A stretch of 64,000 bases of DNA from Archangiaceae bacterium (GCA_016714225.1 JADJNS010000009.1:186001-250000), one strand, 5' to 3'. Counted from the stretch's first letter, positions 32,842 to 42,025 are shown. Numbers and translations: made by a program. Notes: a model not told the origin generated them from the sequence alone.

Positions 32842-33768
32842 ATGATTCGACCGTACGTGCCGTCGGGGAAGTCGGCTCGCCTCGCGCTGCCGATGTTGCT
32901 GGGTGCGGTGCTCGGGGCGGGGCTGCTCGGCGGGGTGGTCGAGGGGGTGGTGAGCCGCTGGTTCAACCTGCTGCTCATCTTTCCACTTTGCCTGGGGCTC
33001 GCGGTGGGCGGCGCGGCGATGTGGGTCGTGAGGCAGCGCAAGGTGCGCAGCCCGCTGCCGGCGGCGGGCCTCGCCGCGCTGGGGGCGCTGCTGGCGCAGG
33101 TGGTCGTGCACGAGGTCGGGTACCTCAGCACGCGCGCGGAGATCGCCGAGAACCTCGAGCGCGCGCCCGAGATGTCCGAGCTGGTCGCCACGCGGGGCAT
33201 GAGCGCAGTCGTCGACATGGTGCTGGTCGGGGAGCAGTCGGGGCCCCCGTTCATCGCCTACCTCGATCGCTCGGCGGCCAACGGCATCACCATCACGAAC
33301 CACGGCAGCAGCAGCAGCAGTAGCCCGACCCTCACCGGCGCGGGGGTGGTCGTGCTGTGGGCGCTCGAGTTTCTGGTGGCGATTGCCACCGCGGTGGTCA
33401 TCACCTGGAAGCAGGCACGCGCTCCGTTCTGCGAGGCGTGCGACGGCTGGTACGACGACGGCCGTGACGTGGCGGTGGGCGCAGGTGGCAAAGAGGCGGT
33501 GAAACAGGCCCGGGCCCGCGTCGAGGTGCTCGACGTCGCAGGGCTGCTCGGCCAGCTCGGCACCGCCGACGGCAAGAGCGCGGTGGTGGTCAGCGTGAAG
33601 CGGTGCGCCCGCAACTGCGCCGCGCACGAGCCGCTGCTCGAGCTGAAGTCGTGTCAGGCGCTCAACACCAACAAGCCGAAGGTGAAGGTGGTGGTGGCGA
33701 CGCTGCTGACTCCCATGCAGGCGCAGCAGCTGTTGGCTCCGGCAGCGCCCCAGGCGGGAGCCCGTTAG
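32842..33768 (+). CDS. Membrane protein with Cys-containing cytosolic domain, unknown
   Basis: A 308-aa protein. Three N-terminal hydrophobic helices (LALPMLLGAVLGAGLLGGVV, LLLIFPLCLGLAVGGAAMWV, AAGLAALGALLAQVVV) are followed by an extracytoplasmic stretch with a run of six Ser (AGC/AGT codons near 33305). A fourth helix (GVVVLWALEFLVAIATAVVI) and a soluble domain holding APFCEACDGWYDD and RCARNCAAH complete it. The CxxC plus further Cys could bind zinc. No family recognised. The next gene follows 12 bases downstream. Confidence 0.6.
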   Translation: MIRPYVPSGKSARLALPMLLGAVLGAGLLGGVVEGVVSRWFNLLLIFPLCLGLAVGGAAMWVVRQRKVRSPLPAAGLAALGALLAQVVVHEVGYLSTRAEIAENLERAPEMSELVATRGMSAVVDMVLVGEQSGPPFIAYLDRSAANGITITNHGSSSSSSPTLTGAGVVVLWALEFLVAIATAVVITWKQARAPFCEACDGWYDDGRDVAVGAGGKEAVKQARARVEVLDVAGLLGQLGTADGKSAVVVSVKRCARNCAAHEPLLELKSCQALNTNKPKVKVVVATLLTPMQAQQLLAPAAPQAGAR

Positions 33769-33780
33769 CGTCTCCATGAC

Positions 33781-34188
33781 ATGGGCACGAAGACGGTGCT
33801 GGGAGAAGTCTCGGGAGACCTGCTGGTGGTGGTGAACGGCGGCGGCGCGCTGGTCGACGAAGAGCTCGCCACGCTCATCGAGCAGCTGGCGCCGCACCCC
33901 GAGGTGAGGAAGGTGATGGTGTTCACCCGCGGGGCTTCGCCGTCGAGCCGGCAGCGCGAGCTGGTGGCGCAGGCGATGAAGGGGCGCGAGATACCGAAGG
34001 TGGCGCTGATGACCGACTCGGTCGTCGTGCGCGGCGCGGTGAAGGTGATGAGCTTGATGATGCGCGACCGCATCGCGGCGTTCGCGATGGGCGCCGTGCG
34101 CCAGGCGGCGGCGTTTCTGGGCCTCAGCGCCGCCGAGCAGCGCCTGGTCGAGAGCATGCGCCAGCGGCTCGAGGCGCAGCTCGCTTGA
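33781..34188 (+). CDS. Small STAS-like alpha/beta protein, unknown
   Basis: A 135-aa cytosolic protein with alternating beta and alpha segments (GDLLVVVNGGGALVDEELAT, VRKVMVFTRG, IPKVALMTDSVVVRG) reminiscent of SpoIIAA/STAS folds in myxobacterial signalling proteins. No phosphorylatable Ser motif is certain. It follows the membrane protein gene by 12 bases and converges on the M14 peptidase gene. Confidence 0.5.
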   Translation: MGTKTVLGEVSGDLLVVVNGGGALVDEELATLIEQLAPHPEVRKVMVFTRGASPSSRQRELVAQAMKGREIPKVALMTDSVVVRGAVKVMSLMMRDRIAAFAMGAVRQAAAFLGLSAAEQRLVESMRQRLEAQLA

Positions 34189-34191
34189 GCT

Positions 34192-35922
34192 TCAGGGCGC
34201 GGCGTCGACGCGGTACACCGGGTACAGGTTGTAGCGCTCGTCGAAGCTCTCGTGGCGCAGGTAGAAGAAGCGCAGCCGCTCGTCGGGGCTCTTGGCGAAG
34301 CCCGGGTCGGCCTTGAGCCGCGCCTCGAACGCGGCCTTCACCTGCGGGTCTTTGAGCATCTCTCGGGCGACGGCCTCGGTGACGTACGGCTCCATGTACT
34401 CTTTCTGCTCGAGGTGGGCGTTGAAGTAGCCCCAGCTCATCAGCGAGTCGGGGCCTAGAGGCTCGAGCAGGTTCATCAGCAGCGCCACCCCGCGCTGGCC
34501 GGCGGGCACGTAGAGCGTGCCTCTGGGCAGGTCGCGCTGGTCGGCCTTCCACTCGCCCTTCACCTGCACGGTCTGGCGGCCCTCGTACGGCGTGGGCTTG
34601 AACTTCGCGTCGACCACGCGAAACGACTCGACGGTGACGGCGCCCTTCGGCTTGTCGAGCAGCGTCGAGCGAAAGCCGTGCAGCTCGAGCTTCTTCTTCA
34701 CCCACTCGGCGTGCGGCGGCGGCACCAGGTAGCCGCCCTTCGGCGCGTTCAGCGTGACCGCGGGCTTGAGCTCGTCGAAGAACGGCACCTTCCACACTTC
34801 GGGTTTCGAGTCGTCGTAGCGAACCCACTTCGCGCCCGACACCTGCGAGTCTTCGCGCGTGTACGCGTAGCCGGGGAAGTCGAGCGTCGCCTTGTGCTCG
34901 GTGTTGTCCCACAACAGCGGCACGGGCTTGCCGGCGGCCTGCTCGTCGGCGGCGTCGGCGGCGTGCGCGACCTCGAGCCACCTGGGGCCCTGCTCGGCGG
35001 CGCGCGAGAGCAGCGCGAGGCACACGTCGTAGGTTGCCTTCACCCGCTCGAGGTACGGCTTCCAGCTGTGGGTCTCGACCAGCACCACGAAGCGGTTCTT
35101 CAGGTTCCAGTAGCCGTTCGAGAGCCGCGGCGGAGGCACGCCGTACGAGAAGCCGCTCGCCGGGTCGTCGTCTTTCTGGAACGACGGGTAGAAGTCGAGC
35201 GGCTGGTGGCCCTTGGTCTTCAGCTCTTCGAAGGCGCTGGTCGAGACGATCTGCCCGATGGCGCGCAGGGCTTCGGGGCCCGAGTGGCGCGGCTCGAGGA
35301 GCACCGCGACGTCGGGCTGAAACTTCGCGCCGTCGGTGACGTGCAGGTCGGCGTAGAGAATCGGGTCGTACCTGCCGAGCAGGCCGAGCATCGCCTGCAT
35401 CTCGGGGGTCTCGGCCTTGGCGTAGTCGCGGTTCAGGTTGAGGTTCTGCGAGGTGACCCGCCAGCCCATCTCTTCGGGGCCCACCTGGTTGGGGCGGTTG
35501 TTCTTGCTGACCCGCTCGTGGCCGTCGACGTTGAACACCGGCACGAAGACCAGGGTGACCTTGGCGAGCAGCTTGTCGCCGGCCTTGCCGTCGAGCAGGT
35601 CTTTGAGCAGCCAGAGGCCGGCGTCTTTGCCGTCGATTTCACCGGCGTGAATGCCGCCCTGGTACAGCACCACCGGTCGCTGCTTCTTCTTCAGGGCTTC
35701 GGGGGTGAAGGTGCCGTCGAGGCTGGCGATGAACACCCGCATGGTGCGGCCCAGCGGCGTCACGCCGAACGGCTCGCACTTGAGCTTGCCGGGGTAGCGC
35801 TTGGGCAGCTCTGCGCAGAGCGTCTCGACCTCGTCGTAGCGGCCGGTGCGCGTGTAGTGCGACTGCTCGGCGACGGTGGTGAGCGGCGCGGGTGCGGCAG
35901 CCAGCAGCAGCGCGAAGAGCAT
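34192..35922 (-). CDS. Exported M14 family zinc carboxypeptidase-like protein
   Basis: A 576-aa protein with an N-terminal signal peptide (MLFALLLAAAPAP). The M14 zinc site is visible as GGIHAGEIDG (His and Glu of HxxE) with a later His in YADLHVTDG, and a candidate catalytic Glu in VVLVETHSWKP. The upstream part PFGVTPLGRTMRVFIASLDG is typical of M14 peptidases. The C-terminal about 150 residues are beta-rich and probably an accessory domain. Substrate could be peptides or peptidoglycan stem peptides. Start 35922 was chosen because it places the signal peptide at the N-terminus; the open frame extends further but without homology. Confidence 0.85.
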   Translation of the reverse strand: MLFALLLAAAPAPLTTVAEQSHYTRTGRYDEVETLCAELPKRYPGKLKCEPFGVTPLGRTMRVFIASLDGTFTPEALKKKQRPVVLYQGGIHAGEIDGKDAGLWLLKDLLDGKAGDKLLAKVTLVFVPVFNVDGHERVSKNNRPNQVGPEEMGWRVTSQNLNLNRDYAKAETPEMQAMLGLLGRYDPILYADLHVTDGAKFQPDVAVLLEPRHSGPEALRAIGQIVSTSAFEELKTKGHQPLDFYPSFQKDDDPASGFSYGVPPPRLSNGYWNLKNRFVVLVETHSWKPYLERVKATYDVCLALLSRAAEQGPRWLEVAHAADAADEQAAGKPVPLLWDNTEHKATLDFPGYAYTREDSQVSGAKWVRYDDSKPEVWKVPFFDELKPAVTLNAPKGGYLVPPPHAEWVKKKLELHGFRSTLLDKPKGAVTVESFRVVDAKFKPTPYEGRQTVQVKGEWKADQRDLPRGTLYVPAGQRGVALLMNLLEPLGPDSLMSWGYFNAHLEQKEYMEPYVTEAVAREMLKDPQVKAAFEARLKADPGFAKSPDERLRFFYLRHESFDERYNLYPVYRVDAAP

Positions 35923-35967
35923 GCGCGCGCTCGTAGCACAGGGCCTGTGGGGTGTAGGGTTCGCCAG

Positions 35968-37140
35968 GTGCGCTGGCTCGTGGGGGTGGTGGTCGGCTTC
36001 AGCTTGAGCTGCAACTGCGGTCAGTCGCCTTCGTGCGTGAACGGGTTCGCGGTGAGGGACACGCCGCTCTTCGAGGTCGGGGTGCCGTATCGCGGCCGGG
36101 TGGGCTTCTTGGCCGCGTGTCGCGATGCGACTTCGGTGCGCGGCACGCTGGTCGACAGCGACAACCTGCCGGTGCAGTTTTCGGCGTCTCTGGGGGACGG
36201 CGCGACGGTCGACCTGTCGTTCACCCCGCTCAGCGCGGGGCCACACCACCTCGACCTGGTCGTCGAACCCAACCTGGGGCGCGTTCAGGCCGATCTGATC
36301 TCTGGCGTGCGGCGCAGCCGGGCCCAGCGCTCGATGGCGCTGCCTTCGCCGGCGAACGGCTGCCGGCCGGCGCACCTGACCTCACGGGGCCGGCTGGTGT
36401 GCGGGCAAGCCATGGGAACCGCCGCCGTGTACGTGGTCAACGACGGGGGGCTCGAGCAAGCGCTGCCGCTGAACGGGGTCACCGCGGTGGGCGACGTGAT
36501 GTGGACGGAAGATCGCGGCGAGCTGCAGCGGTGGGAAGAGGGGCCCGCGGGCTTCGTGCCGAGCGCGGCTCGACCTGGAGGCCTCTCGGGCTTGAGCGTT
36601 CTCGCGGCGACTGAACGGTACGCGTTCATGGCCGATACCAACCGCGTCAACCGGGTGAGCTTCGAAGACGGGGGCTGGTCGGTCGAGCAGTTCGAGGTGC
36701 CGATGCTCGAAGCGACGTACGGCGCGGGAGTGTTGTCTGGCGTGGCCACCGGGAGCATGAGCTCGGACGGTGGGGCCTGGTGGTCGCCGGGTGCTCGCCC
36801 GTGCCTCAACCCCGTCGCGCGAGACGGCGGCCAGCGCTGCTTCGAGTCTCCCGTGCAGGTCGCCTTCACCGAGCCGGGCGCGGCGTGGTTCCAGGCCAGC
36901 GGGGTCATCGGCCGCATCAGCGAGGAAGGGGCCGTTTCGGTGCTGCCGCTCCCCGCCAATGCCAACGGCCTCTGGGCGCCGCTCATTCTCAACATCGACC
37001 AGTGGGCGATCGCGGCCGAGAGCGGCGACGGCGGGCTGCACTGGGAGATTCTCGGCGATGGCGGCTGGTACTCGGGCTGGGTCGACGGCGCCTCGATCTA
37101 CCTCTTCACTCCAGGCCGACTCGACGTGCTCGAGCGGTAG
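35968..37140 (+). CDS. Predicted lipoprotein, unknown function
   Basis: A 390-aa predicted lipoprotein starting at GTG 35968, with lipobox Cys in GFSLSCNCGQ. The N-terminal about 100 residues form an Ig-like beta region (VRGTLVDSDNLPVQFSA, VDLSFTPLSAGPHHLDLVV). The rest has WD/propeller-like beta repeats with Trp (MWTEDRGELQRWEEG, DGGWSVEQF, DGGWYSGW). No family recognised. There is no Shine-Dalgarno sequence; TAGGGT ends 7 bases before the GTG, which would fit a leaderless message. It diverges from the M14 peptidase gene. Confidence 0.65.
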   Translation: MRWLVGVVVGFSLSCNCGQSPSCVNGFAVRDTPLFEVGVPYRGRVGFLAACRDATSVRGTLVDSDNLPVQFSASLGDGATVDLSFTPLSAGPHHLDLVVEPNLGRVQADLISGVRRSRAQRSMALPSPANGCRPAHLTSRGRLVCGQAMGTAAVYVVNDGGLEQALPLNGVTAVGDVMWTEDRGELQRWEEGPAGFVPSAARPGGLSGLSVLAATERYAFMADTNRVNRVSFEDGGWSVEQFEVPMLEATYGAGVLSGVATGSMSSDGGAWWSPGARPCLNPVARDGGQRCFESPVQVAFTEPGAAWFQASGVIGRISEEGAVSVLPLPANANGLWAPLILNIDQWAIAAESGDGGLHWEILGDGGWYSGWVDGASIYLFTPGRLDVLER

Positions 37141-37158
37141 CGGTAATACGGTTCGACC

Positions 37159-38586
37159 GTGAGCAAGCTGAACGTCGCAGGAGCACCGATCTCGGGGTGG
37201 ACGGTAGAGCAGGGCCTCAAAGAGCTCGGCCTGGGCTCGGCGCTGAGCGACGGCCGCATCGCGGTGACGCGACAGGGCCGGGTCACCGTGCGCACCGCAG
37301 ACGCGGTGCGCTTCGACGCGCCGGTGCGCACCAGCGAAGACCTCGAGCACATGCTGCAGGCGGTGGGCAGCGTGGCGTCGTCGAGCGAGGCGCACGTGCC
37401 CACCCGCCAGGCGATGGACATCTTCGGCACGGTGCGCGACGTGGGCATCGAGAACCGCGTCAACGCGCGCACCTGGCTGGGCAAGGTGCTCACCACCGAG
37501 ATGCGGCCCGAGTTTAGCGGCGGCCAGCGCTACGCGGTGCCGATGGTGCGCGTGCCCGCCGAAGACGCGAAGCTGGTGAAGGCCAACGCCGGCCTGCCCG
37601 GCATGCGCGAGCTCGAGGCCTTCTTGCGTCAAGAAGACGGCTCGGTGCTGCTGCCGATGCACCCGCAAGAGCTCGAGCACCGCGAGCTGGCGGTCACCGA
37701 CGTGACGCTCGACGTGCGCAACGCCTCGAGCGAGCGCACCCTGCACACCCAGCTGCCGGGCGTTCCCAACGCGCTGGTGAAGCTCGACCTCAAGCACATC
37801 GTGCACGCCGGAGTGACCCGCGAGCTCGACGCCGACGCTGGCGACGCCACGGTGCTCAAGACCGAGTTCCTGGTGCGCTGGGTCGACATGGCCGAGCAGC
37901 CGAGGCCGGCGTTCTGTTTTCTGCCCGAGCCGATGGCGGTGGCCGACACGCGCAATGACGTGAGCGCCGTGATTCGCGTCGCCGACCCCTACCCGCCTCG
38001 CGAAGACGGCCAGCAGACCTGGCTGATGCCGGCGTACTCGCTGAGCGCGCCCGACCCCGACTTCCCCACCGAGCCGCCGATGCTGATTCGCATGCTTCGC
38101 GCGCGGCCCGATGCGAGCGTGAAGCCGCTCGACTACGCGCTGAAGGCGGTGGTCGGCCCCATGATCGAGAGCGCGCTCAACGTGCACCTCGACCTGGGCT
38201 CGAGCGCGCAAGCGCACGGGCAGAACACGTTTCTGGAGATCGGCGAAGACGGCCAGCCTACCGGTCGCATGGCGCACTCCGACCTCGAGGCGTTCTGGCC
38301 GCACCCCGACCTCGCCCGGCCGCTGGGTCGCGACGACTACTTCGAGAAGTACGGCTTCGCGTACAAGAGCGACGCGTACGAGGCCGACGTCTCGTACACG
38401 TTCGACGTGTACTTCGTGCAAGAGAACCTCGGCCCCATCGTCGACTGCCTCTCGAAAGAGCTCGGCTTCTTCGAGCGCCGCAAGGTGAAGGCCGCCGTCG
38501 ACGAGCTGATTCGCCAGGGCGTTCAGCAGCGGCGCGAGGTGGTGCTGAGCAACCCCGCGCTCGCCGGCTTCAAGAAGTACCTTTGA
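37159..38586 (+). CDS. IucA/IucC-like (NRPS-independent siderophore synthetase-like) protein
   Basis: A 475-aa protein whose second half follows the IucA/IucC plan: LPMHPQE (for the usual HPWQ), SSERTLHTQ, ALVKLDLKH, FLPEPMAVA, and AHGQNTFLEIGEDGQPTGRM (the His-x-Gln-Asn block), ending in a FhuF-like C-terminal helical region. Members ligate citrate or other carboxylates to amines or alcohols using ATP. The usual N-terminal nucleotide motif GHPxHPxxK is not visible and the protein is about 100 residues short, so activity or substrate may differ. GTG start at 37159. No siderophore transport or amine-synthesis genes are adjacent. Family link moderately sure, function open. Confidence 0.55.
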   Translation: MSKLNVAGAPISGWTVEQGLKELGLGSALSDGRIAVTRQGRVTVRTADAVRFDAPVRTSEDLEHMLQAVGSVASSSEAHVPTRQAMDIFGTVRDVGIENRVNARTWLGKVLTTEMRPEFSGGQRYAVPMVRVPAEDAKLVKANAGLPGMRELEAFLRQEDGSVLLPMHPQELEHRELAVTDVTLDVRNASSERTLHTQLPGVPNALVKLDLKHIVHAGVTRELDADAGDATVLKTEFLVRWVDMAEQPRPAFCFLPEPMAVADTRNDVSAVIRVADPYPPREDGQQTWLMPAYSLSAPDPDFPTEPPMLIRMLRARPDASVKPLDYALKAVVGPMIESALNVHLDLGSSAQAHGQNTFLEIGEDGQPTGRMAHSDLEAFWPHPDLARPLGRDDYFEKYGFAYKSDAYEADVSYTFDVYFVQENLGPIVDCLSKELGFFERRKVKAAVDELIRQGVQQRREVVLSNPALAGFKKYL

Positions 38587-38587
38587 G

Positions 38588-39823
38588 CTACTTCGGCGTT
38601 CGCCGAATCTCGGCGAACGGGGCTGTGTAGATCGGCGTGCGGTCGGCCCAGTAGATGTGGGTCGGGTCGATCGCCAGGGCGAACGGCGTCTGATTCACGT
38701 TGAGCACCGACGGCGGGCCGCCGGTCGTAGAGACGCGGATCACCGCGCCTGTACCCGGAAGCGTGTCTTGTCGCTGGGTCGCCAGATACAGCGAGCTGCC
38801 GTCGAGAGTGATGCTCAAGGGCGAATACGTCAGTCGAGCGAGCTCGATCGGCTGCACCGTGTCGTATCGCATTGCGAAGACCCGGCCTTCCGATGCCGAA
38901 GCAATGTCGTTCGCTGGCCTCGAGACCAAGCCCCAGAAGACGCCCTCGGGTTGGAGCGTCGAGACGGCGGCCCACGCGTTCGGCATCAAGGGCTCGACCG
39001 GCAGCGTGGCGAGTCTGGCGAGCTGGCCCCCGGCCTTCGGTAGCTTGAACAGCTCGCGTTCCTGCATGAACCAGAGCTCGGAGCCGACTGGGGTCAGGCT
39101 GTCGACGCGCCGCTGCAGGCCTCCGGCCAATAGCGTTTCCGGCCCACCACTGAGCGGAGCGGACCGGATCTCGAACTTTCCGTCACCGGTCTCGTCCCAC
39201 CAGAAGAGCGAGGTGCTGTCGGCCGTGAGGGCCTGAGGTTCTCGCGCCGTTGTCGTCAGCACGGCCGGCGTTCCGGCGGCCTTGGGAATCACAGCAAGCG
39301 TGGTCGCGCTCTTGACGAAGTAGATGCTGGAGTCGCGAAGAAGGAACAGCGAGACGTCGGTGGCGAGGTCCGTTACCGTGCCACCCCCCTTGGGCACACG
39401 ACGCAGCGTGCCGCCTCGAATGACCCAGTAGACGTCGACTCCATCGGTCGCGACGGCGCGAGGCTGGTCTTGCCCGGTGGCGATGACTTCGAAGCAGGCC
39501 GAGACATTTCTCTCGCAGCCGTTGGTCGGGTCGCCGTCGCAGTCCGACCAACCCGTCTCACAAGCAACGAAAGCGCAGGCTCCGGCGGTGCAGCTGGGCA
39601 GGCTTGCATGCTGTACGGTGACCGAACAGTCGGAGCAGCTTCCCGCGCCGGTGCCGCATGCATTCGTGGTCGTGGAGGTGACGCACTGGCCGCCGCTCCA
39701 GCAGCCGCCACAGGTGACTCCGCCATCGCTCTCCGGTGAGCCGCCGTCGGGGAGGTCGCCGACGATGATGTGGTCTCCGCAGGTTGCGAGCGCGGTGCAG
39801 ATGAGGAGGTGGGAAAGGTTCAT
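38588..39823 (-). CDS. Predicted lipoprotein with beta-propeller repeats
   Basis: A 411-aa predicted lipoprotein with GGAGA 9 bases before ATG 39823 and lipobox Cys in TALATCGDH. Residues of about 30-115 are Cys-rich (CGGCWSGGQC, CGTGAGSCSDC, NGCERN), typical of myxobacterial surface proteins. From about 120 on, repeats of the form DGVDVYWVIRGGTLRRVPKG (hydrophobic, YW/FW, then charged-hydrophobic strand) indicate a six- or seven-bladed propeller. It is the last gene of the sigma-factor run and a likely target or effector of that regulon; that is inference. It converges on the IucA/IucC-like gene with a 1-base gap. Confidence 0.7.
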   Translation of the reverse strand: MNLSHLLICTALATCGDHIIVGDLPDGGSPESDGGVTCGGCWSGGQCVTSTTTNACGTGAGSCSDCSVTVQHASLPSCTAGACAFVACETGWSDCDGDPTNGCERNVSACFEVIATGQDQPRAVATDGVDVYWVIRGGTLRRVPKGGGTVTDLATDVSLFLLRDSSIYFVKSATTLAVIPKAAGTPAVLTTTAREPQALTADSTSLFWWDETGDGKFEIRSAPLSGGPETLLAGGLQRRVDSLTPVGSELWFMQERELFKLPKAGGQLARLATLPVEPLMPNAWAAVSTLQPEGVFWGLVSRPANDIASASEGRVFAMRYDTVQPIELARLTYSPLSITLDGSSLYLATQRQDTLPGTGAVIRVSTTGGPPSVLNVNQTPFALAIDPTHIYWADRTPIYTAPFAEIRRTPK

Positions 39824-39866
39824 GGGCGGTCTCCGGTTGCAAATCTGTTCCAGGCACGTGTTTCCG

Positions 39867-40583
39867 TCATGGCTCGGGTGCCACGAGGGCATCGACGGCC
39901 GGGAGCAGAGCGCTTCCGGGGTGGTCTCGATGAAAGCGAGAAGCTGCAGCGCGTGCCTCCTCATCTCTGTGGCGGCCCAGCCACACCTGAATTCCCATCA
40001 CCTCGGCCTCTTCGACCAGGTCGCCCGCAGGGAAGCGGTCGCGGTGCGCGTTCACCGCCGCTGCCGCACTGTCGAAGTCGCCCTTCAGCAGGGCGGTACG
40101 AGCGCGTTCGAGCAGTACGCTCTCTTCACGAAGAGTGGTCGGTCGCGTTTCGGGGACTGCCTCAGGTGATTTCGCCTGCGAGGGTCCTGATTTGGGCAAC
40201 GGCTTCGGAGTTGGCTTCTCGCCCGCACCCTCGACCCGCGGAGGCGCCACGGGTGGGAGCTCGACCTGGGGCTGCCGCCCCAGGTCGAACTGCTGCCGAG
40301 CTGCAACCAGCTCCAGCCGCACGTCTTCGAGTCGCGCGGACATGTGTTGATGCATCAGGGTACCCCCGGTTGCGGCGCCCAGCACCGCAGCGACGGTCAG
40401 CTTCGAGAGCATGGCTTTGCTGCCCACGCTTCCAGCGGCTGCGGGCGCCGGCGCGAGCCCTTGCGCCTGAATCAGACGCTCGAGGACGCGGGTGTGGTCT
40501 GCCGGTGATGCACCCGGGCGGCTCTTTTCCCACCTCAACAGCTCCTGCGCGCCGGCGGAAAGCGGTTCGAGGTCTTCAGCCAT
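39867..40583 (-). CDS. Probable anti-sigma or sigma-regulatory membrane protein
   Basis: A 238-aa protein whose ATG lies inside the end of the ECF sigma factor gene (8-base overlap), the usual position of an anti-sigma factor. The N-terminal about 70 residues are cytosolic and helical, followed by one transmembrane helix (MLSKLTVAAVLGAATGGTLM), a Pro-rich linker, and a C-terminal helical TPR-like domain (ARTALLKGDFDSAAAAVNAH, DLVEEAEVMGIQVWLGRHRD). No zinc-binding HxxxCxxC is seen, so it is not a canonical ZAS protein. GAGG lies 8 bases upstream of the chosen start. Anti-sigma function is inferred from position and topology. Confidence 0.65.
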   Translation of the reverse strand: MAEDLEPLSAGAQELLRWEKSRPGASPADHTRVLERLIQAQGLAPAPAAAGSVGSKAMLSKLTVAAVLGAATGGTLMHQHMSARLEDVRLELVAARQQFDLGRQPQVELPPVAPPRVEGAGEKPTPKPLPKSGPSQAKSPEAVPETRPTTLREESVLLERARTALLKGDFDSAAAAVNAHRDRFPAGDLVEEAEVMGIQVWLGRHRDEEARAAASRFHRDHPGSALLPAVDALVAPEP

Positions 40584-41100
40584 GGAGCACCTCATTGCTC
40601 GCGTTCAATCGAGCCACGAATTCGTTGAAGTCACGTCGCGCCAGGCGCAGGCGCGAGTACGCGGTGTTGAGCGGGATGCCGAGCTCTGCGGCGATGACGG
40701 GCATCGGGTGTTCGTCGAGGTCGTGCATCACGAAGACCGCTCGGCGCTCGAGCTCGAGCGTCTCGAGCCCCCGCAACGCGAGGGCCAGCCCTTGTTTGCG
40801 AGCGACCGCATCTTCGGCGCTCTCGTTGCCGTTCTCCGTGGTCACGTCGGGGGTCGACTCTTCGAAGCGGTGCTGATGCTTGCGCCGAAAGTCGCGCACG
40901 AGGCGATAGCTGATGCCGAACAGCCACGGGCGCACGGCCCGCGCACGGTCGTAGCGCTCCCATTGTTTGAATGCCGCCGCGAACACCTCTTGCGCGAGGT
41001 CTTCGCGGTCGGACCCGCGCGCGCCAAGGCGGTAGAGAACGGTCCACACGTAAGAGAACTCGGCGCGGTAGAGCGCGGTCAGGTCGGCGGTCAGCGCCAT
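40576..41100 (-). CDS. ECF-type RNA polymerase sigma factor
   Basis: A 174-aa sigma-70-family factor with region 2 (FSYVWTVLYRLGARGSDRED, LAQEVFAAAFKQWERYD, RPWLFGISYRLVRDFRRK) and region 4 (LRGLETLELERRAVFVMHDL, IAAELGIPLNTAYSRLRLAR) only, as in extracytoplasmic-function sigma factors. It sits between an outer-membrane-type gene upstream and a membrane regulator downstream, in one direction with overlaps or short gaps. Autoregulation and control of envelope genes are the expected mode for such factors. Confidence 0.92.
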   Translation of the reverse strand: MALTADLTALYRAEFSYVWTVLYRLGARGSDREDLAQEVFAAAFKQWERYDRARAVRPWLFGISYRLVRDFRRKHQHRFEESTPDVTTENGNESAEDAVARKQGLALALRGLETLELERRAVFVMHDLDEHPMPVIAAELGIPLNTAYSRLRLARRDFNEFVARLNASNEVLHG

Positions 41101-41140
41101 GAGGTCTGCCCAGCTGTTCTGATCGAGACGCGACTTTCCG

Positions 41141-42025
41141 TCACAAGAACTGCCAGCCGGCGGTGAGCTCGAAGCTCCCCGCGACGAGGGGCTCGCGCCA
41201 TACCTCGCTCGTACCCACGACTATCGAGTTTCGAATCAACACGAAGTCGAGGCCGGCCCCGGCGCTCAGCACCAACGCTCCGATCGGTTGCCACCTGGCG
41301 CTGACCGCCGGGCCCAGGGTTGCGACCGGCAGCCACCCGCGGCGCGCATTCTCGAAGCCGCTGCCGCTCGCGCTCAGGGCTCCGCCCGCGCCGCGAAGGC
41401 ACATCGCGACGAATGCGAGGTGCCCGCAGGCCTGGGCTCCGGCGCGCACGACGGCCGAGTCGATGGAGCCCCCCTCGACTCCGAAGGCCGGAGACATCGC
41501 AGCATCGACGTCGACCGCTGCGCTGAAGGAGCGGTAGCGAGCTCTCAGCTCGATCATCGGCCCGAAGCTCGCCAGAGGCAGCAGCGCGATGGTCGAGCGC
41601 AGGCCCGCGGAGACTGACAGATGCAAAGTTGTTGGGGCATCGACAGCAGCCACGGCTTGGGCTTCTGGCTCGGGCATCGACGGCGCGACCGCTTTGCGTG
41701 TGCGGACCAACAGCGCGGGGTCGACCGCAGTTGCGAGCGCCAGCGCTACTGCGGCGAGCAGGTTTTCACAGTCGGTCGGCTCGCCACGAAACGTGCGCGG
41801 GCGCCCCGCGTCGAGCGCCAGTGTCGCCGTCAGTGCCCCGGGGTCTGCTTCGACGGTGACCGAAGCATGGTGGGTAGCGGGGTCGCCAACGGGTTCGAAA
41901 CCGAGCCGGGCAGCGAGCAGCGAACGAAATGCCGCCTCGCTGGGACAGTTCGCTGGCGCGACGTACTCGAGGCGGAGCGAAGGGTGTGCCGCTGAGAGTG
42001 CGAGTGAAGCGATGAAAAGCAGCAC
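41141..42025 (-). CDS. Exported beta-rich protein, probable outer-membrane component of the sigma operon
   Basis: A 294-aa protein starting at GTG 42025, with a short signal peptide (MLLFIASLALSAAH). The N-terminal half has SLRLEYVAPANCPSEAAFRS, a periplasmic module seen beside many myxobacterial ECF sigma genes. The C-terminal half alternates amphipathic strands with glycine and ends WQFL, consistent with a small beta-barrel. It is the first gene of the run with the sigma factor 40 bases downstream. No family name is certain. Confidence 0.6.
   Translation of the reverse strand: MLLFIASLALSAAHPSLRLEYVAPANCPSEAAFRSLLAARLGFEPVGDPATHHASVTVEADPGALTATLALDAGRPRTFRGEPTDCENLLAAVALALATAVDPALLVRTRKAVAPSMPEPEAQAVAAVDAPTTLHLSVSAGLRSTIALLPLASFGPMIELRARYRSFSAAVDVDAAMSPAFGVEGGSIDSAVVRAGAQACGHLAFVAMCLRGAGGALSASGSGFENARRGWLPVATLGPAVSARWQPIGALVLSAGAGLDFVLIRNSIVVGTSEVWREPLVAGSFELTAGWQFL

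Noticed and set aside
33300..33325. Trinucleotide run (AGC/AGT) as a phase-variable microsatellite
   Set aside because: Six units of a triplet inside a coding frame change length without frameshift, so on/off switching is not expected.
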